From Kiloniella laminariae (lineage in GTDB: Bacteria > Pseudomonadota > Alphaproteobacteria > Kiloniellales > Kiloniellaceae): a stretch of 64,000 nt of DNA. Positions 53,933 through 63,959 of this stretch are shown in pieces. The DNA lies in contig NZ_JAPWGY010000001.1 of assembly GCF_027214005.1 (NCBI RefSeq), forward strand, positions 1 through 64,000, in the 5' to 3' direction. The position numbers and the translations under genes are program-made. The first letter of the stretch is position 1. Each line of letters begins with the position of its first letter. The notes beneath the pieces were generated by a model. It was given only the letters and a program-made list of their open reading frames with translations. It searched no databases and had not been told where the DNA came from.

Positions 53933-54021
53933 GTTCTGCCTCTCTCTAAGCAAAACCACGAATGACGGGCCCATCCGGCGTCCGTTCTGATTTGAGCCTT
54001 AATTAAGCCAGGGAAACCAAG

Positions 54022-55164
54022 ATGGTAGATATTGTATTGGCAGGATATGCACGTTCTCCCTTCCACTTCGCCAACAAGGGCGCGCTGGCACGGGTGCGAC
54101 CGGATGATCTGGTGGCGCAGGTGATCAGGGGGCTGGTTCATAAAACCGGTGTTGCCGGGAAGGACATCGAGGCAGTTTTCATGGGCTGTGCTTTTCCCGA
54201 AGGGGAACAGGGATTGAATATTGCCCGGCTGGCAGTGTTTCTTGCCGATTTACCCCAGTCGGTTGGCGGTGCAACAGTCAATCATTTCTGCGGGTCTTCT
54301 ATGCAGGCAATCCATATGGCAGCAGGGGCAATCGCCATGGGAGCAGGGCAGGCCTATATCTGTGCCGGTATTGAATCCATGACCCGGGTGCCGATGATGG
54401 GGTATAACCCGCTGCTTAATCCCGCTTTGGCCAAAAGCTTCCCGCCAGCTTTTATTTCGATGGGTGAAACAGCAGAAAACGTTGCCGACAAGTACGGCAT
54501 GAGCCGGGCGGATCAGGATGCTTTCTCTCTTCAAAGTCATAAAAAAGCAGCCAAAGCCCAATCAGAAGGGCGATTTAAGGAAGAGATTGTTACCATTACC
54601 GGCCCGGACGGAGCTGTGATTGAACAGGATGGCTGCATCCGTGCCGAGAGTACAATTGAGGGATTGGGATCTCTTTCTCCTGCCTTTCGTGAAGGAGGCT
54701 GTGTGACAGCGGGAAGTTCATCTCCGCTGACGGATGGAGCCTCGGTGGTTCTTGTCTGTACTGCCGACTATGCAAAACAGAACTCTTTGCCTGTTCTTGC
54801 AAAAATCCGCAGCATTGCCGTGGCCGGCTGTGCGCCTGAAATTATGGGTATTGGTCCGGTAGCTGCGACAAAAAAGGCTGTCGAGCGTGCGGGTATTTCG
54901 ATCAAGGATCTGGATGTTATTGAACTGAACGAAGCCTTTGCCAGTCAGGCGTTGGCCTGTATGTCCGATCTCGATCTTGACCCGGCCAAGATCAACATTG
55001 ACGGCGGGGCGATTGCGCTGGGGCATCCTCTGGGGGCAACGGGCGCCCGCATCACCGGAAAAGCGGCCCAGTTGCTCAAACGTGAAGGCGGCAGGTTTGC
55101 CCTTGCAACCCAGTGTATCGGTGGGGGGCAGGGAATCGCGACCGTGCTGGAGGCAGCTGAATGA
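54022..55164 (+). CDS. fadA: Acetyl-CoA acyltransferase (thiolase)
   Basis: 380 residues with the complete thiolase set: nucleophilic Cys in NHFCGSSMQAIHMAA (about residue 91), ELNEAFASQALAC, GGAIALGHPLGATGARI and CIGGGQGIA with the second Cys. It cleaves 3-ketoacyl-CoA with CoA. Its last four bases overlap the start of fadB (ATGA), so the two are translated together as subunits of a likely trifunctional complex. Confidence 0.95.
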   Translation: MVDIVLAGYARSPFHFANKGALARVRPDDLVAQVIRGLVHKTGVAGKDIEAVFMGCAFPEGEQGLNIARLAVFLADLPQSVGGATVNHFCGSSMQAIHMAAGAIAMGAGQAYICAGIESMTRVPMMGYNPLLNPALAKSFPPAFISMGETAENVADKYGMSRADQDAFSLQSHKKAAKAQSEGRFKEEIVTITGPDGAVIEQDGCIRAESTIEGLGSLSPAFREGGCVTAGSSSPLTDGASVVLVCTADYAKQNSLPVLAKIRSIAVAGCAPEIMGIGPVAATKKAVERAGISIKDLDVIELNEAFASQALACMSDLDLDPAKINIDGGAIALGHPLGATGARITGKAAQLLKREGGRFALATQCIGGGQGIATVLEAAE

Positions 55165-57488
55165 GCAAAATAGGAAAAGTTGCCGTTATTGGCGCAGGAG
55201 TGATGGGGGCGGGGATCGCCGCGCAGGTTGCCAATGCCGGGGTTGAAGTCCTTCTGCTTGATCGGCCAGGTGAGGGCGAAGACAGAAGTTCGATTGCCCG
55301 TGATGCCGTTGCGCGTCTGCTCAAAACCGATCCGGCTCCGCTGATGCACAAACGCAAGATGAAACTGATTACCCCCGGAAATACCGAGGACGATGTCGAC
55401 AAGCTGGCAGAGTGTGACTGGATCATTGAAGCAATTATTGAAAATATCGAGATCAAGCAGAAGCTTTATCACCATCTGGAAAAACACCGCAAAAGCGGTT
55501 CCGTGGTATCGTCCAACACTTCGACCTTGCGGCGCAGTGATCTGATTGAGGGGATGCCGGAAAAGTTCTGTCGTGATTTCCTGATAACCCACTTCTTTAA
55601 CCCGCCGCGGTACATGCGCCTGCTTGAGCTGGTGGGCGGTAAAGAAACCCCCGAGGCTTTGCTTGAGAAAGTAAGTTCTTTTTGTGATCGTTCACTGGGT
55701 AAAGGTGTGGTGGTTTGTCGGGATACCCCGGGGTTTATCGGTAACCGGATTGGTATTTTCTGGCTGCAATGCGCGGTGGTCGAGGCAATGGATCGCGGTA
55801 TTTCCATTGAGGTCGCTGATGCTGTGATCGGCCGTCCTTTTGGTATTCCGAAGACCGGAGTTTTTGCCCTGCTCGACATGGTTGGTCTTGACCTGATGCC
55901 GCATGTACTGGGATCGATGGCCAAGCATTTGTCGCCAGAAGATGATTTTCACAAGGTTTACCGCGAACCCGAACTGATCAAGAAAATGATCGCGCAGGGC
56001 TATACCGGGCGGAAGGGCAAGGGCGGATTTTATCGCTTGCGCCCTGATAGTCCGGACAAGGTAAAAGAGGCAATTAACCTGGTAACTGGTGAGTATAGCG
56101 AAGCGTCGCGACCACGGGTTGGTGTGGTTAAAAAAGCGGGAACAAAAAATCCTCGCAAGGTGTTGCAGGACACCAGTGATGCAGGCTGTTATGCCTGGGC
56201 TGTAATGTCCCGTACACTGGCTTATGCGGCGTCGCTGGTGCCGGAGGTGACAGAGGATATTGCGGCAATAGATGAAGCCATGAAGTCGGGCTATAACTGG
56301 AAGTATGGCCCTTTTGAGCTGATGGACCAGATAGGAACCGCCTGGCTTGTGCATAATCTGGAGGTCGACGGACAGAAGGTTCCTCCGGTTCTCAAACAGG
56401 CAGAAGAACACGGATTTTACCGGGTTCGTTACGGCACGAGAGAACTGCTTTCTATGCAGGGCAGCTACCGAAAGCTTTTGCAGCGCCCGGGTGTTCTGAA
56501 GCTGGAGGATGTTAAAGCTCGGGGCGGCCCTGTCGACAGCAACCCTTCTGCGTCACTCTGGGATCTTGGCGACGGTGTTATGGGACTTGAGTTTCACAGC
56601 AAGATGAACTCGCTTAATCTCTGGAGCCTGAGCATGATGCAACGGGCGATCCCCCAGATTATTGCCAGCGATTATAAAGCCCTTGTTGTCTATAATGACG
56701 GATCAAATTTTTCAGTCGGGGCGAATATCGGCCTTTTAATGGTTGCGGCCAAGCTGCGGGCTTTCCCCTTTATTGATTATATGGTGCGTAAGGGGCAGGA
56801 CACCTATCAGGCGTTGAAGTTTGCCCCTTTCCCTGTGGTTTCTGCACCGTCAGGGATGGCTCTTGGTGGCGCTTGTGAGCTTTTGCTGCACAGTGATGCG
56901 GTTCAGGCTCATGCGGAAACCTACACCGGGCTGGTTGAGGTTGGTGTCGGCATTATACCGGGCTGGGGGGGCTGCAAGGAGATCCTCTGCCGCTGGGCAA
57001 CGTCAACTGATGGTCCTCAGGGACCGATGCCGCCGGTGGCCCAGGCTTTTGAGCAAATTGGTCTGGCCAAGGTTGCCAAATCAGCGGAAGAAGCCCGCGA
57101 GATGAAAATTCTGCGTAAGACGGATGGTATTACCATGAACCGGGAGCGAGTCCTTGCCGATGCCAAAGAAAAGGCGCTGGAACTGGCTGAAGGTTATGTG
57201 GCTCCCGAGCCTCTTGATATTGTTCTTCCCGGTCCAAGCGGCCGGGTGGCTCTGGATCTGGCTGTCTCGGGGTTCCACCAATCGGGCAAGGCAACAGCGC
57301 ATGATGTGGTGGTTTCTGCTGCATTGGCAGAGGTGCTGAGCGGGGGGGAGACTGATATGACGAGAACGGTCAGCGAGGCGACGTTGCTGGAGCTGGAACG
57401 CAAGGCTTTTCACAAGCTTTGCCGACACCCGGATACGATCCGGCGGGTCAATCACATGTTGAAAACGGGCAAACCTCTCCGAAACTGA
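55161..57488 (+). CDS. fadB: 3-hydroxyacyl-CoA dehydrogenase/enoyl-CoA hydratase
   Basis: 775 residues with the domain order reversed compared with E. coli FadB. The NAD-binding dehydrogenase is first (VIGAGVMGAGIAAQVANAG, then SNTSTLRRSDL and the THFFNPPRYM block), with its second helical domain at about 330-420. The enoyl-CoA hydratase is last, with both catalytic Glu conserved (GGACELL and GLVEVGVGIIPGWGG). This order is common in alphaproteobacteria. It hydrates and oxidises enoyl-CoA. FadE follows 42 bases downstream. Confidence 0.95.
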   Translation: MSKIGKVAVIGAGVMGAGIAAQVANAGVEVLLLDRPGEGEDRSSIARDAVARLLKTDPAPLMHKRKMKLITPGNTEDDVDKLAECDWIIEAIIENIEIKQKLYHHLEKHRKSGSVVSSNTSTLRRSDLIEGMPEKFCRDFLITHFFNPPRYMRLLELVGGKETPEALLEKVSSFCDRSLGKGVVVCRDTPGFIGNRIGIFWLQCAVVEAMDRGISIEVADAVIGRPFGIPKTGVFALLDMVGLDLMPHVLGSMAKHLSPEDDFHKVYREPELIKKMIAQGYTGRKGKGGFYRLRPDSPDKVKEAINLVTGEYSEASRPRVGVVKKAGTKNPRKVLQDTSDAGCYAWAVMSRTLAYAASLVPEVTEDIAAIDEAMKSGYNWKYGPFELMDQIGTAWLVHNLEVDGQKVPPVLKQAEEHGFYRVRYGTRELLSMQGSYRKLLQRPGVLKLEDVKARGGPVDSNPSASLWDLGDGVMGLEFHSKMNSLNLWSLSMMQRAIPQIIASDYKALVVYNDGSNFSVGANIGLLMVAAKLRAFPFIDYMVRKGQDTYQALKFAPFPVVSAPSGMALGGACELLLHSDAVQAHAETYTGLVEVGVGIIPGWGGCKEILCRWATSTDGPQGPMPPVAQAFEQIGLAKVAKSAEEAREMKILRKTDGITMNRERVLADAKEKALELAEGYVAPEPLDIVLPGPSGRVALDLAVSGFHQSGKATAHDVVVSAALAEVLSGGETDMTRTVSEATLLELERKAFHKLCRHPDTIRRVNHMLKTGKPLRN

Positions 57489-57530
57489 TTGTTCTGAGCA
57501 AAAGGTTTCAGGAAAGATGGGAGTAAGGCG

Positions 57531-59951
57531 ATGACGATGGTAGTGGCAATTCTGATTGCTATTCTGGTTCTGGGAACCCTGCTGTATCTCGGCCGGGGAT
57601 ATTGGGCCTGGATTGGAGCCGTACTGGTTCTTATTGCGGGGGGGCACTTTAGTGGAGCATCGCCTGTCCTTACCGGATTGGTACTTATCCTGACGGGATC
57701 GCTTTCTCTGATTTTTGGGATGCACAGTCTAAGGCGTAGCCTTTTAACCAGGTCTTTGATGAAAATTGTCCGGCGCAATCTGCCGGTGATCAGCGAAACC
57801 GAACAGACGGCACTGGATGCTGGAACTGTCTGGTGGGATGCCGAGCTTTTTACCGGACGACCGAACTGGAAAAGACTCAGTGAGTTCAATGTTACCGGGC
57901 TGACTGCCGAGGAACAGGCGTTTCTCGACGGGCCAGTTGAGGAAATTTGTCGGAAGACAGATGACTGGAAGGTCGCCCAGGATCGCGATCTTTCACCGGA
58001 GATATGGCAGGAGCTGAAAGACCAGAAGTTCTTTGGCATGATTATTCCCAAGGAATATGGTGGTCTCGGCTTTTCTGCCCAGGCACATTCTGCTGTGGTC
58101 CTGAAGCTTTCTTCCCGCAGTTTGCCGCTCTCGGTCATCGTCATGGTGCCAAACTCCCTCGGTCCTGCCGAGCTACTGCTGCACTACGGCACAGATAAAC
58201 AAAAGAAATATTATTTGCCCCGCCTTGCGCGAGGTGAGGAGATGCCCTGTTTCGCCCTGACAGAGCCCAAAGCAGGCAGCGATGCGGCGTCGATCCAGAG
58301 TAACGGTGTGCTGTGCAAGGAAAAGTTTGAAGGCAAGGAAGTGCTTGGTATCCGCCTTAACTGGCGCAAGCGTTATATTACGCTGGCCCCAGTTGCAACG
58401 GTGGTTGGGCTGGCTTTCCAGCTGCATGACCCTGATGGACTGCTTGGCACGAAAAAGGATCTGGGGATTACCTGTGCCCTGATCCCACGCGAGACCAAAG
58501 GAATGACGATTGGCAAACGCCATGATCCCATGGGAGTGCCATTTCCCAACGGTCCGATCGAAGGCAAGGATGTTTTTATTCCGCTGGATTGGGTTATCGG
58601 TGGTGAAAAGGGCGTGGGCCAGGGATGGCGCATGTTGATGGAATCCCTTGCTGCCGGACGCTCGGTTTCTCTGCCGTCCCTGTCGCTTGGGGCCGCGCAG
58701 CTCTCCACCCGGGTCAGTGGGGCCTACGCCACAGTGCGCCGCCAGTTCGGCACACCCATTGGCAAGTTTGAAGGAGTGGCAGAACGGCTCGCCCGTATCG
58801 GTGGCCTGACCTATGGGATGGATGCGGCACGGCGGCTGACCTGTGCGGCAGTGGACGCGGGGGAACGTCCTTCGGTACTCTCCGGCATTGCCAAGGCCTA
58901 CCTGACTGAAAACATGCGCATGATTTTTCTGGATGCCATGGATATTCTCGGGGGCGCAGCGATCTGCCGGGGGCCACGAAATCTTCTGAGCCGGGCGTAT
59001 GATGGCATTCCCATTGCGATCACGGTTGAAGGGGCAAATATCCTGACCCGTTCCATGATTATCTTCGGGCAAGGTTCAATCCGCGGTCATCCGTTTGTGC
59101 CACAGGAATTACAGTCAGTTGCAAAAAATGATCTCAATGCTTTTGATGAAGCTTTCTGGGGACATATCAATTTCACTGCGAGCAATGCTGTACGTGCCGG
59201 CCTTGATGGCCTGACCGGCGGATGCTTTATCAAAGTTACTGGCCCGAAGGCCTCGCGGCGACACAAACAGCGACTGACACGCTATTGCTCGGCTTTCGTT
59301 CTATTGGCGGATGTCTCGATGCTGGTGCTGGGCAGCAGTCTGAAACGGCGGGAAACCCTGAGTGGTCGGCTTGCTGATGCCCTGTCCTGGCTTTATCTGG
59401 CGACAGCCGCGATCAAACGCTTTGAAGATGAAGGAGCACAGAAAGACGACCAGATCTATCTTGACTGGTTCTGTGCCTATGCTTTCCAGCAGATTGAACA
59501 GGCCTTGATTACCATCACCCATAACTATCCGGTCAGGTATCTGGGAACACTGTTGCGTCTGCGGACTTTTATACTGGGGCGAACAGCGCATGGACCGAAA
59601 GACGAGCAAAGTCTGGAACTGTCCCGCAGGGTCATGGGGGAAAAGGGTGGACGTGATCGTTTGGCGGCTGATCTGGCTGTGTCCAAGGACAGTGATGAAG
59701 CTTTGGGGGCACTGGAACAGGCTTATGCCAAAGTGCTTGAAGTAGCGGTTCTTGATGATCGTATCCGCGATGCCCGCAAAGCTGGAAAGCTGAAAGGGGT
59801 TCCCCGGGAAGAGCTTCATGAAGCTGCTGCGAAAGAGGGCATCATCACCGCAGAAGAGTTCAAGGAGTTACAGGCTGCAGAGGCCTTGGCCGACGCAGTG
59901 ATCGAAGTTGATTCCTTTACACCTGCTGCCTATAAAAAGCTGAAAGGCTGA
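57531..59951 (+). CDS. fadE: Acyl-CoA dehydrogenase, FadE type
   Basis: 806 residues, close to E. coli FadE (814). The N-terminus has two membrane segments (MTMVVAILIAILVLGTLLYL and YWAWIGAVLVLIAG). Then come the flavin dehydrogenase domains: LTEPKAGSDAASIQSNGVL, GAYATVRRQFGTPIGKFEG and the catalytic-region MDILGGAAICRGPRNLLSRAY. The long C-terminal extension (about 550-806) is particular to FadE. It carries out the first oxidation of acyl-CoA and is the last gene of the operon. A large inverted repeat follows. Confidence 0.95.
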   Translation: MTMVVAILIAILVLGTLLYLGRGYWAWIGAVLVLIAGGHFSGASPVLTGLVLILTGSLSLIFGMHSLRRSLLTRSLMKIVRRNLPVISETEQTALDAGTVWWDAELFTGRPNWKRLSEFNVTGLTAEEQAFLDGPVEEICRKTDDWKVAQDRDLSPEIWQELKDQKFFGMIIPKEYGGLGFSAQAHSAVVLKLSSRSLPLSVIVMVPNSLGPAELLLHYGTDKQKKYYLPRLARGEEMPCFALTEPKAGSDAASIQSNGVLCKEKFEGKEVLGIRLNWRKRYITLAPVATVVGLAFQLHDPDGLLGTKKDLGITCALIPRETKGMTIGKRHDPMGVPFPNGPIEGKDVFIPLDWVIGGEKGVGQGWRMLMESLAAGRSVSLPSLSLGAAQLSTRVSGAYATVRRQFGTPIGKFEGVAERLARIGGLTYGMDAARRLTCAAVDAGERPSVLSGIAKAYLTENMRMIFLDAMDILGGAAICRGPRNLLSRAYDGIPIAITVEGANILTRSMIIFGQGSIRGHPFVPQELQSVAKNDLNAFDEAFWGHINFTASNAVRAGLDGLTGGCFIKVTGPKASRRHKQRLTRYCSAFVLLADVSMLVLGSSLKRRETLSGRLADALSWLYLATAAIKRFEDEGAQKDDQIYLDWFCAYAFQQIEQALITITHNYPVRYLGTLLRLRTFILGRTAHGPKDEQSLELSRRVMGEKGGRDRLAADLAVSKDSDEALGALEQAYAKVLEVAVLDDRIRDARKAGKLKGVPREELHEAAAKEGIITAEEFKELQAAEALADAVIEVDSFTPAAYKKLKG

Positions 59952-59968
59952 TCGTTCTGCTATCCCAG

Positions 59969-60037
59969 TCTTTCCGTGACGACTCCCGGTCTGCAGCATC
60001 GGTTTGCCGTGAGATGAAGGGGCTTGTCACGGAAAGA
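59969..60037. repeat. Long-range inverted repeat after fadE
   Basis: TCTTTCCGTGAC (59969-59980) and GTCACGGAAAGA (60026-60037) are perfect inverted copies of 12 bp separated by 45 bases; the loop can form a smaller CGG/CCG stem. No T run follows. It may be an operon end structure, an mRNA stabiliser or a small RNA. Confidence 0.6.
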
Positions 60038-60098
60038 AGAATGCCTTATCGCGTGGACGGTATTGTCGAAGCTCTTTCCTCCCTGCATTGAGGTTTCT

Positions 60099-61427
60099 AT
60101 GTCGCTGTTTTCTGCACGGCCCTTTAGTGTGCCTCTGCCTTCAGATCCTGATGTGGTTGTGATTGGTGCCGGGATTGCAGGCGTTGCTGCAGCAAGGGCC
60201 TTGCAGGAAAAAGGGGTTTCGGTTCTGGTGCTTGAGGCCCGTAACCGCATCGGCGGAAGGGCCTTTACAGAAAGTACCACCTTTGGTGTAGCCTATGATC
60301 ATGGTTGCACGTGGTTACATTCCGCAGACGTTAACCCGCTCACGCCGCTGGTAACTGAGGATGCAGGTTTTAGTATCTTTGATTACGGGGCAGGGGACGA
60401 GTTCTTCTATTCCGAAGGCCATCCGGTAAAAGGCATTGATCTAACCGCGCTTGATCAGGCCGAAGATGCTCTGTTCGATGACCTGAACAGGTATGATGTT
60501 GCCGGGCAGGGCGATATTTCCATTCACGATCTCAGGCCACCGAAAAACCAGTGGGATGGGTTGGCCCAACTGCGAAAAGGTGAGTTTGAAGCCGGGGTTG
60601 AAAGTGAAAAGCTGTCGGTCGCAGATTATCAGACCCAGCATGAGAGTGGGACAGAGTGGATGGTTCCCGGTGGTATGGCCACAGCGGTTTTTACAGCCCT
60701 TGGACCGGTGCCGGTCCAGTTGAATACCCGGGTCGAGAAAGTTGACTGGAGTGGGATTGGTGTCAGGTTGCTGACCAATCAGGGGGATTTGCGCTGCAAG
60801 GCGGTGATTATCACGGTACCCACAGAGATAATCGCTGATGAAACCCTACAGTTCGAACCGCAGTTGCCCGATTGGAAAATGACAGCGTTTCAACAGCTGC
60901 CCATGGCGGTTCTGGACAAGGTGACCCTGCAGTTTACGGAAGATTTCAATCAGTTGCTGCCACAGATGAATACGGCCAGCTGTTATATCCGGGACCACCT
61001 GCCTCCTGAACTGGCAAAGGATCCAAGAGCAGGCTGGCGCAATCATGTATTGCGACCTTATGGACAGGCTATGGACACGGTTTTCGTTGGCGGGGATCTG
61101 GCCCGGAATCTGACCGCTGACAAAGACGGAGAGAAGGTCGCCTGTGAAATGGCACTGGAAACACTGGCGGGTATTTGGGGCTCAGATATCAGGAAGATGT
61201 TTATCAAGGGGCACTTTACCCGATGGTTGGCAGATCCGCTGGCACGAGGGGCTTATGCCTATTCCACTGTTGGACAGAACCATCAGCGGGAGGAAGCCCG
61301 ACGACCTTTGGCGGAGCGTCTGTTCTTTGCCGGAGAGGCCCTGCACGGGCCGTGGGCAACCATGGCACCGGGCGCGTATCTGACAGGACTTCAGGCCGCG
61401 GAAGAGACCACGGCGATCTTATCCTGA
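60099..61427 (+). CDS. Flavin-dependent amine oxidase
   Basis: 442 residues with the FAD-binding N-terminus VVVIGAGIAGVAAARALQEKG, then the amine oxidase pair ARNRIGGRAFTEST and YDHGCTWLH, and the C-terminal flavin motif RLFFAGEALHGPWATMAPGAYLTG. The domain pattern and size match monoamine or polyamine oxidases. The gene lies next to spermidine synthase on the same strand, so a polyamine substrate is plausible but not proven. ATG 60099 has GAGG seven bases before it; an in-frame earlier start is less likely. Confidence 0.88.
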   Translation: MSLFSARPFSVPLPSDPDVVVIGAGIAGVAAARALQEKGVSVLVLEARNRIGGRAFTESTTFGVAYDHGCTWLHSADVNPLTPLVTEDAGFSIFDYGAGDEFFYSEGHPVKGIDLTALDQAEDALFDDLNRYDVAGQGDISIHDLRPPKNQWDGLAQLRKGEFEAGVESEKLSVADYQTQHESGTEWMVPGGMATAVFTALGPVPVQLNTRVEKVDWSGIGVRLLTNQGDLRCKAVIITVPTEIIADETLQFEPQLPDWKMTAFQQLPMAVLDKVTLQFTEDFNQLLPQMNTASCYIRDHLPPELAKDPRAGWRNHVLRPYGQAMDTVFVGGDLARNLTADKDGEKVACEMALETLAGIWGSDIRKMFIKGHFTRWLADPLARGAYAYSTVGQNHQREEARRPLAERLFFAGEALHGPWATMAPGAYLTGLQAAEETTAILS

Positions 61428-61531
61428 ATAATTAACGAGGCAGATTGGCGAGACAATTGAAACCCTTGGACTTGCTTGCTGCCTGGGGATATGTTTCCGG
61501 CTAGCCCATCGCTTATAGAAAGTTGCAGGAC

Positions 61532-62350
61532 ATGCTCTGGTTCGAGGAAAATATCCACCCGGAAATCCGTCAGGTTATCCGCATGGATCACCGCGTTTAT
61601 GAAGGAAATACTGATTTCCAGTCGGTTCAGATCTTTGATAATGATCTGCTGGGGCGGGTTATGGTAATCGACGGTGCTGTCCAGTTGACCGAGTTTGATG
61701 AACACATCTATAGCGAAAGCCTGACTCATGTTGCCGTGATGTCTCACCCGACCGCAACACGAGTGCTGATTATTGGCGGGGGCGATGGCACGATTTTACG
61801 CGAAGTGGTCAAGCACAAGGATCTGGAAAGCGTTACAATGGTTGATCTGGATGGGGCGCTCGTTGCGCTATGCCAGGAGCACTTTTCCTCCATCCAGCAG
61901 GGCGCCTATGATGATCCCCGTGTCAATCTTATCATCGGAGATGGGGCCCGCTTTCTGCTTGAAACCGATCAGCTTTTCGATGTGATCATCATTGATTCGA
62001 CGGATCCGGATGAAAATAGCGAAGGCCTTTTTACTGATGACTTCTATGCATCCTGTAAAGACCGCCTTGCCCCCGGGGGAATTCTGGTTGCACAGGCTGG
62101 CTGCCCGGCGTTTCAGGATTCTGTTGTCGTTCATATGCGTGAACGCATGCAGGCAAAATTCAGGTTTGGCGGGTTCTATTATGCCGCGGTCCCGACGTAC
62201 ATCGGTGGATTGCATGCCTTTTCCTGGGCCAGTGACGAACATGACCTGTCGCAGCTGGCAGAAACAGGGGCTTTGGAAAAACGCACTAAACCCGTGACAA
62301 GATACTATTCTGCCCGCTCCCACAAAGCGGCATTTTATCTGGAACCCTGA
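61532..62350 (+). CDS. speE: Spermidine synthase
   Basis: 272 residues, close to E. coli SpeE. It transfers an aminopropyl group from decarboxylated SAM to putrescine. Motifs are LLGRVMVIDGAVQLTEFDEH, VLIIGGGDGTILREVVKHKD (SAM site), the catalytic Asp of IIIDSTDPDENSEGLF and PTYIGGLHAFSWAS. The loop after DSTDP, usually IGPxEGLF, is divergent. SpeD, which makes the decarboxylated SAM, is not in the window. ATG 61532 is chosen; a TTG at 61523 is possible. It may share a transcript with the amine oxidase 104 bases upstream. Confidence 0.93.
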   Translation: MLWFEENIHPEIRQVIRMDHRVYEGNTDFQSVQIFDNDLLGRVMVIDGAVQLTEFDEHIYSESLTHVAVMSHPTATRVLIIGGGDGTILREVVKHKDLESVTMVDLDGALVALCQEHFSSIQQGAYDDPRVNLIIGDGARFLLETDQLFDVIIIDSTDPDENSEGLFTDDFYASCKDRLAPGGILVAQAGCPAFQDSVVVHMRERMQAKFRFGGFYYAAVPTYIGGLHAFSWASDEHDLSQLAETGALEKRTKPVTRYYSARSHKAAFYLEP

Positions 62351-62441
62351 ATCCAAAAGCTTGTGTAAGAAGCGCTCGCTGCCCATATAAGTCATCAGGT
62401 TATTGCCACGCTTCAGAACCCCATGGTCTGATCGGAAGACA

Positions 62442-63071
62442 ATGGTTACAAGAAAAAGCAGATCAGTTTTTTTTACGGTCATTTTTTTGCTGGCAGGTTG
62501 TGGCAGCCTGATCCCCTCTGGTCATCAGGTAAAAGAAGTATCCGCCTGGAGGCAAGGGACCTACAGACTTGATCCTGACCATGCCAGTCTGGTTTTCTCG
62601 CTCGACCATCTTGGTTTTTCCGAATACGTCGGGCGCTTCAACGTGCTGGATGCCTCGCTGGATTTCGATCCCGAAAAACCACTGACAACAAGACTGTCTG
62701 CTGAAGTCGATATCGCGGGTCTGGATGTGAACAATCCGGTTTTCGCCGAAGAGTTAAAAGGACCAAGCTGGTTTGATGCCGCTACCTATCCTGCAGCCTA
62801 TCTGGAAAGCACGGAAATTATCCTAACTGGGGATAATTCGGCCAGATTGCACGCGGATCTTACTCTTAAGGGCATAACCCGCCCGGTTACTTTTGATGTG
62901 ACGTTTAACGGTGGCGCGAACAATCTGCTCAGCGGTAAGTATACGCTGGGCTTCTCGGCCGAAGGGACGATCAGGCGTTCGGATTTTGGAATCAGCTATC
63001 TGGTGCCGGCGATTGGCGACGAAGTGAAATTACAGATATCTGCCGAGTTCTTGCGGGCTTCGGAAGATTAA
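62442..63071 (+). CDS. YceI family lipoprotein
   Basis: 209 residues with a lipoprotein signal (SRSVFFTVIFLLAGC, Cys at about 20, Gly at +2). The mature part is a YceI barrel: GTYRLDPDHASLVFSLDHLGF, FDPEKPLTTRLSAEVDIAGLD, SWFDAATYPAAYLEST, LKGITRPVTFDVTFNG and the closing RRSDFGISYLVPAIGDEV. The periplasmic YceI at 44095 is unlipidated, so the two differ in location. It probably binds isoprenoid lipids at the membrane. Convergent with the LysR gene. Confidence 0.92.
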   Translation: MVTRKSRSVFFTVIFLLAGCGSLIPSGHQVKEVSAWRQGTYRLDPDHASLVFSLDHLGFSEYVGRFNVLDASLDFDPEKPLTTRLSAEVDIAGLDVNNPVFAEELKGPSWFDAATYPAAYLESTEIILTGDNSARLHADLTLKGITRPVTFDVTFNGGANNLLSGKYTLGFSAEGTIRRSDFGISYLVPAIGDEVKLQISAEFLRASED

Positions 63072-63098
63072 GCAAAATGGTTCCTGAAGCAGGCAGAG

Positions 63099-63959
63099 TT
63101 ATTCTTCACTTTCGGAAGCGGCAATAATCCGCAAGCCATCAAGCGCCTGATCAACCAGGGCCTTGTTGTTCGAGCTTTTGGCATAGACCATATAGGCAGG
63201 GCGTTGAATGGTGGGGGTATCAGGGACGAGAAACAGTTCTCCAATCTGGAGATGGGGGCGAACCACGCGCATGGGGAAATAGCCACTTCCGCCATTTTCC
63301 AGAATATATCGCAGACCCAGATCACCAAGACCGACATAAATCGGCGGGGTGGCCATATCGGGAAAATGTTCATTGTGAATGTTGCGAAAAACATCACCCC
63401 AATCAACCAGGATATAGTCTTTCCGCCAGTCATCCGGCTCGTTTAATGGAGAGGTGGAAACCATGACCAGCTGTTCTTCGAGCAGCTTTTCGATCCTCAA
63501 GCCCGGAATTTGTCGAGGACTGTACATGACACCGATATCAAGCACGCCATCTGAGAGTTGACGCATCATGGCGTTGGAATAGTTTGTGTCCAAGCGCAAG
63601 GCTACATCGGGGGCGTGCTGTCGCATCCAGGGCATCCAGTGCAAAATCAGTCGTGACCAGAGGCTGAACTGGGACGACAAAGCCAGAGTGGCGTTCAGGC
63701 CCGGTGGCAGGCAAACTTCATGTCGTGCCTGTTTCCAGAGCCGGAGCATACTGGCGGTATAGCGTTGTAACTGACGGCCAGCCGGACTGAGCTCGACACC
63801 GTTATGGTTGCGTTTGAAAAGGCTGCGTCCAAGCGAGTCTTCCAAGGCTTTGACACGGGCACTGACAGTTGACTGTGTGACATGCAGGTTTTCTGCGGCC
63901 TTGTTAAAGTTGCCGGTTTCTGCAATTTCGAGAAAGGTTTCGAGGTGTGTGAGATTCAT
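63099..63959 (-). CDS. LysR family transcriptional regulator
   Basis: 286 residues. The helix-turn-helix lies in MNLTHLETFLEIAETGNFNK and LHVTQSTVSARVKALEDSLG, and the C-terminal co-inducer domain has LALSSQFSLWSRLILHWMPW and GVLDIGVMYSPRQIPGL. The regulated gene is not visible; LysR genes usually control a divergent neighbour, which would lie beyond the window end. Only 41 bases of upstream sequence remain. Confidence 0.93.
   Translation of the reverse strand: MNLTHLETFLEIAETGNFNKAAENLHVTQSTVSARVKALEDSLGRSLFKRNHNGVELSPAGRQLQRYTASMLRLWKQARHEVCLPPGLNATLALSSQFSLWSRLILHWMPWMRQHAPDVALRLDTNYSNAMMRQLSDGVLDIGVMYSPRQIPGLRIEKLLEEQLVMVSTSPLNEPDDWRKDYILVDWGDVFRNIHNEHFPDMATPPIYVGLGDLGLRYILENGGSGYFPMRVVRPHLQIGELFLVPDTPTIQRPAYMVYAKSSNNKALVDQALDGLRIIAASESEE

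Noticed and set aside
58173-59072. 299-codon minus-strand frame opposite fadE
   Set aside because: Antisense shadow of a well-conserved acyl-CoA dehydrogenase, with no domain of its own.
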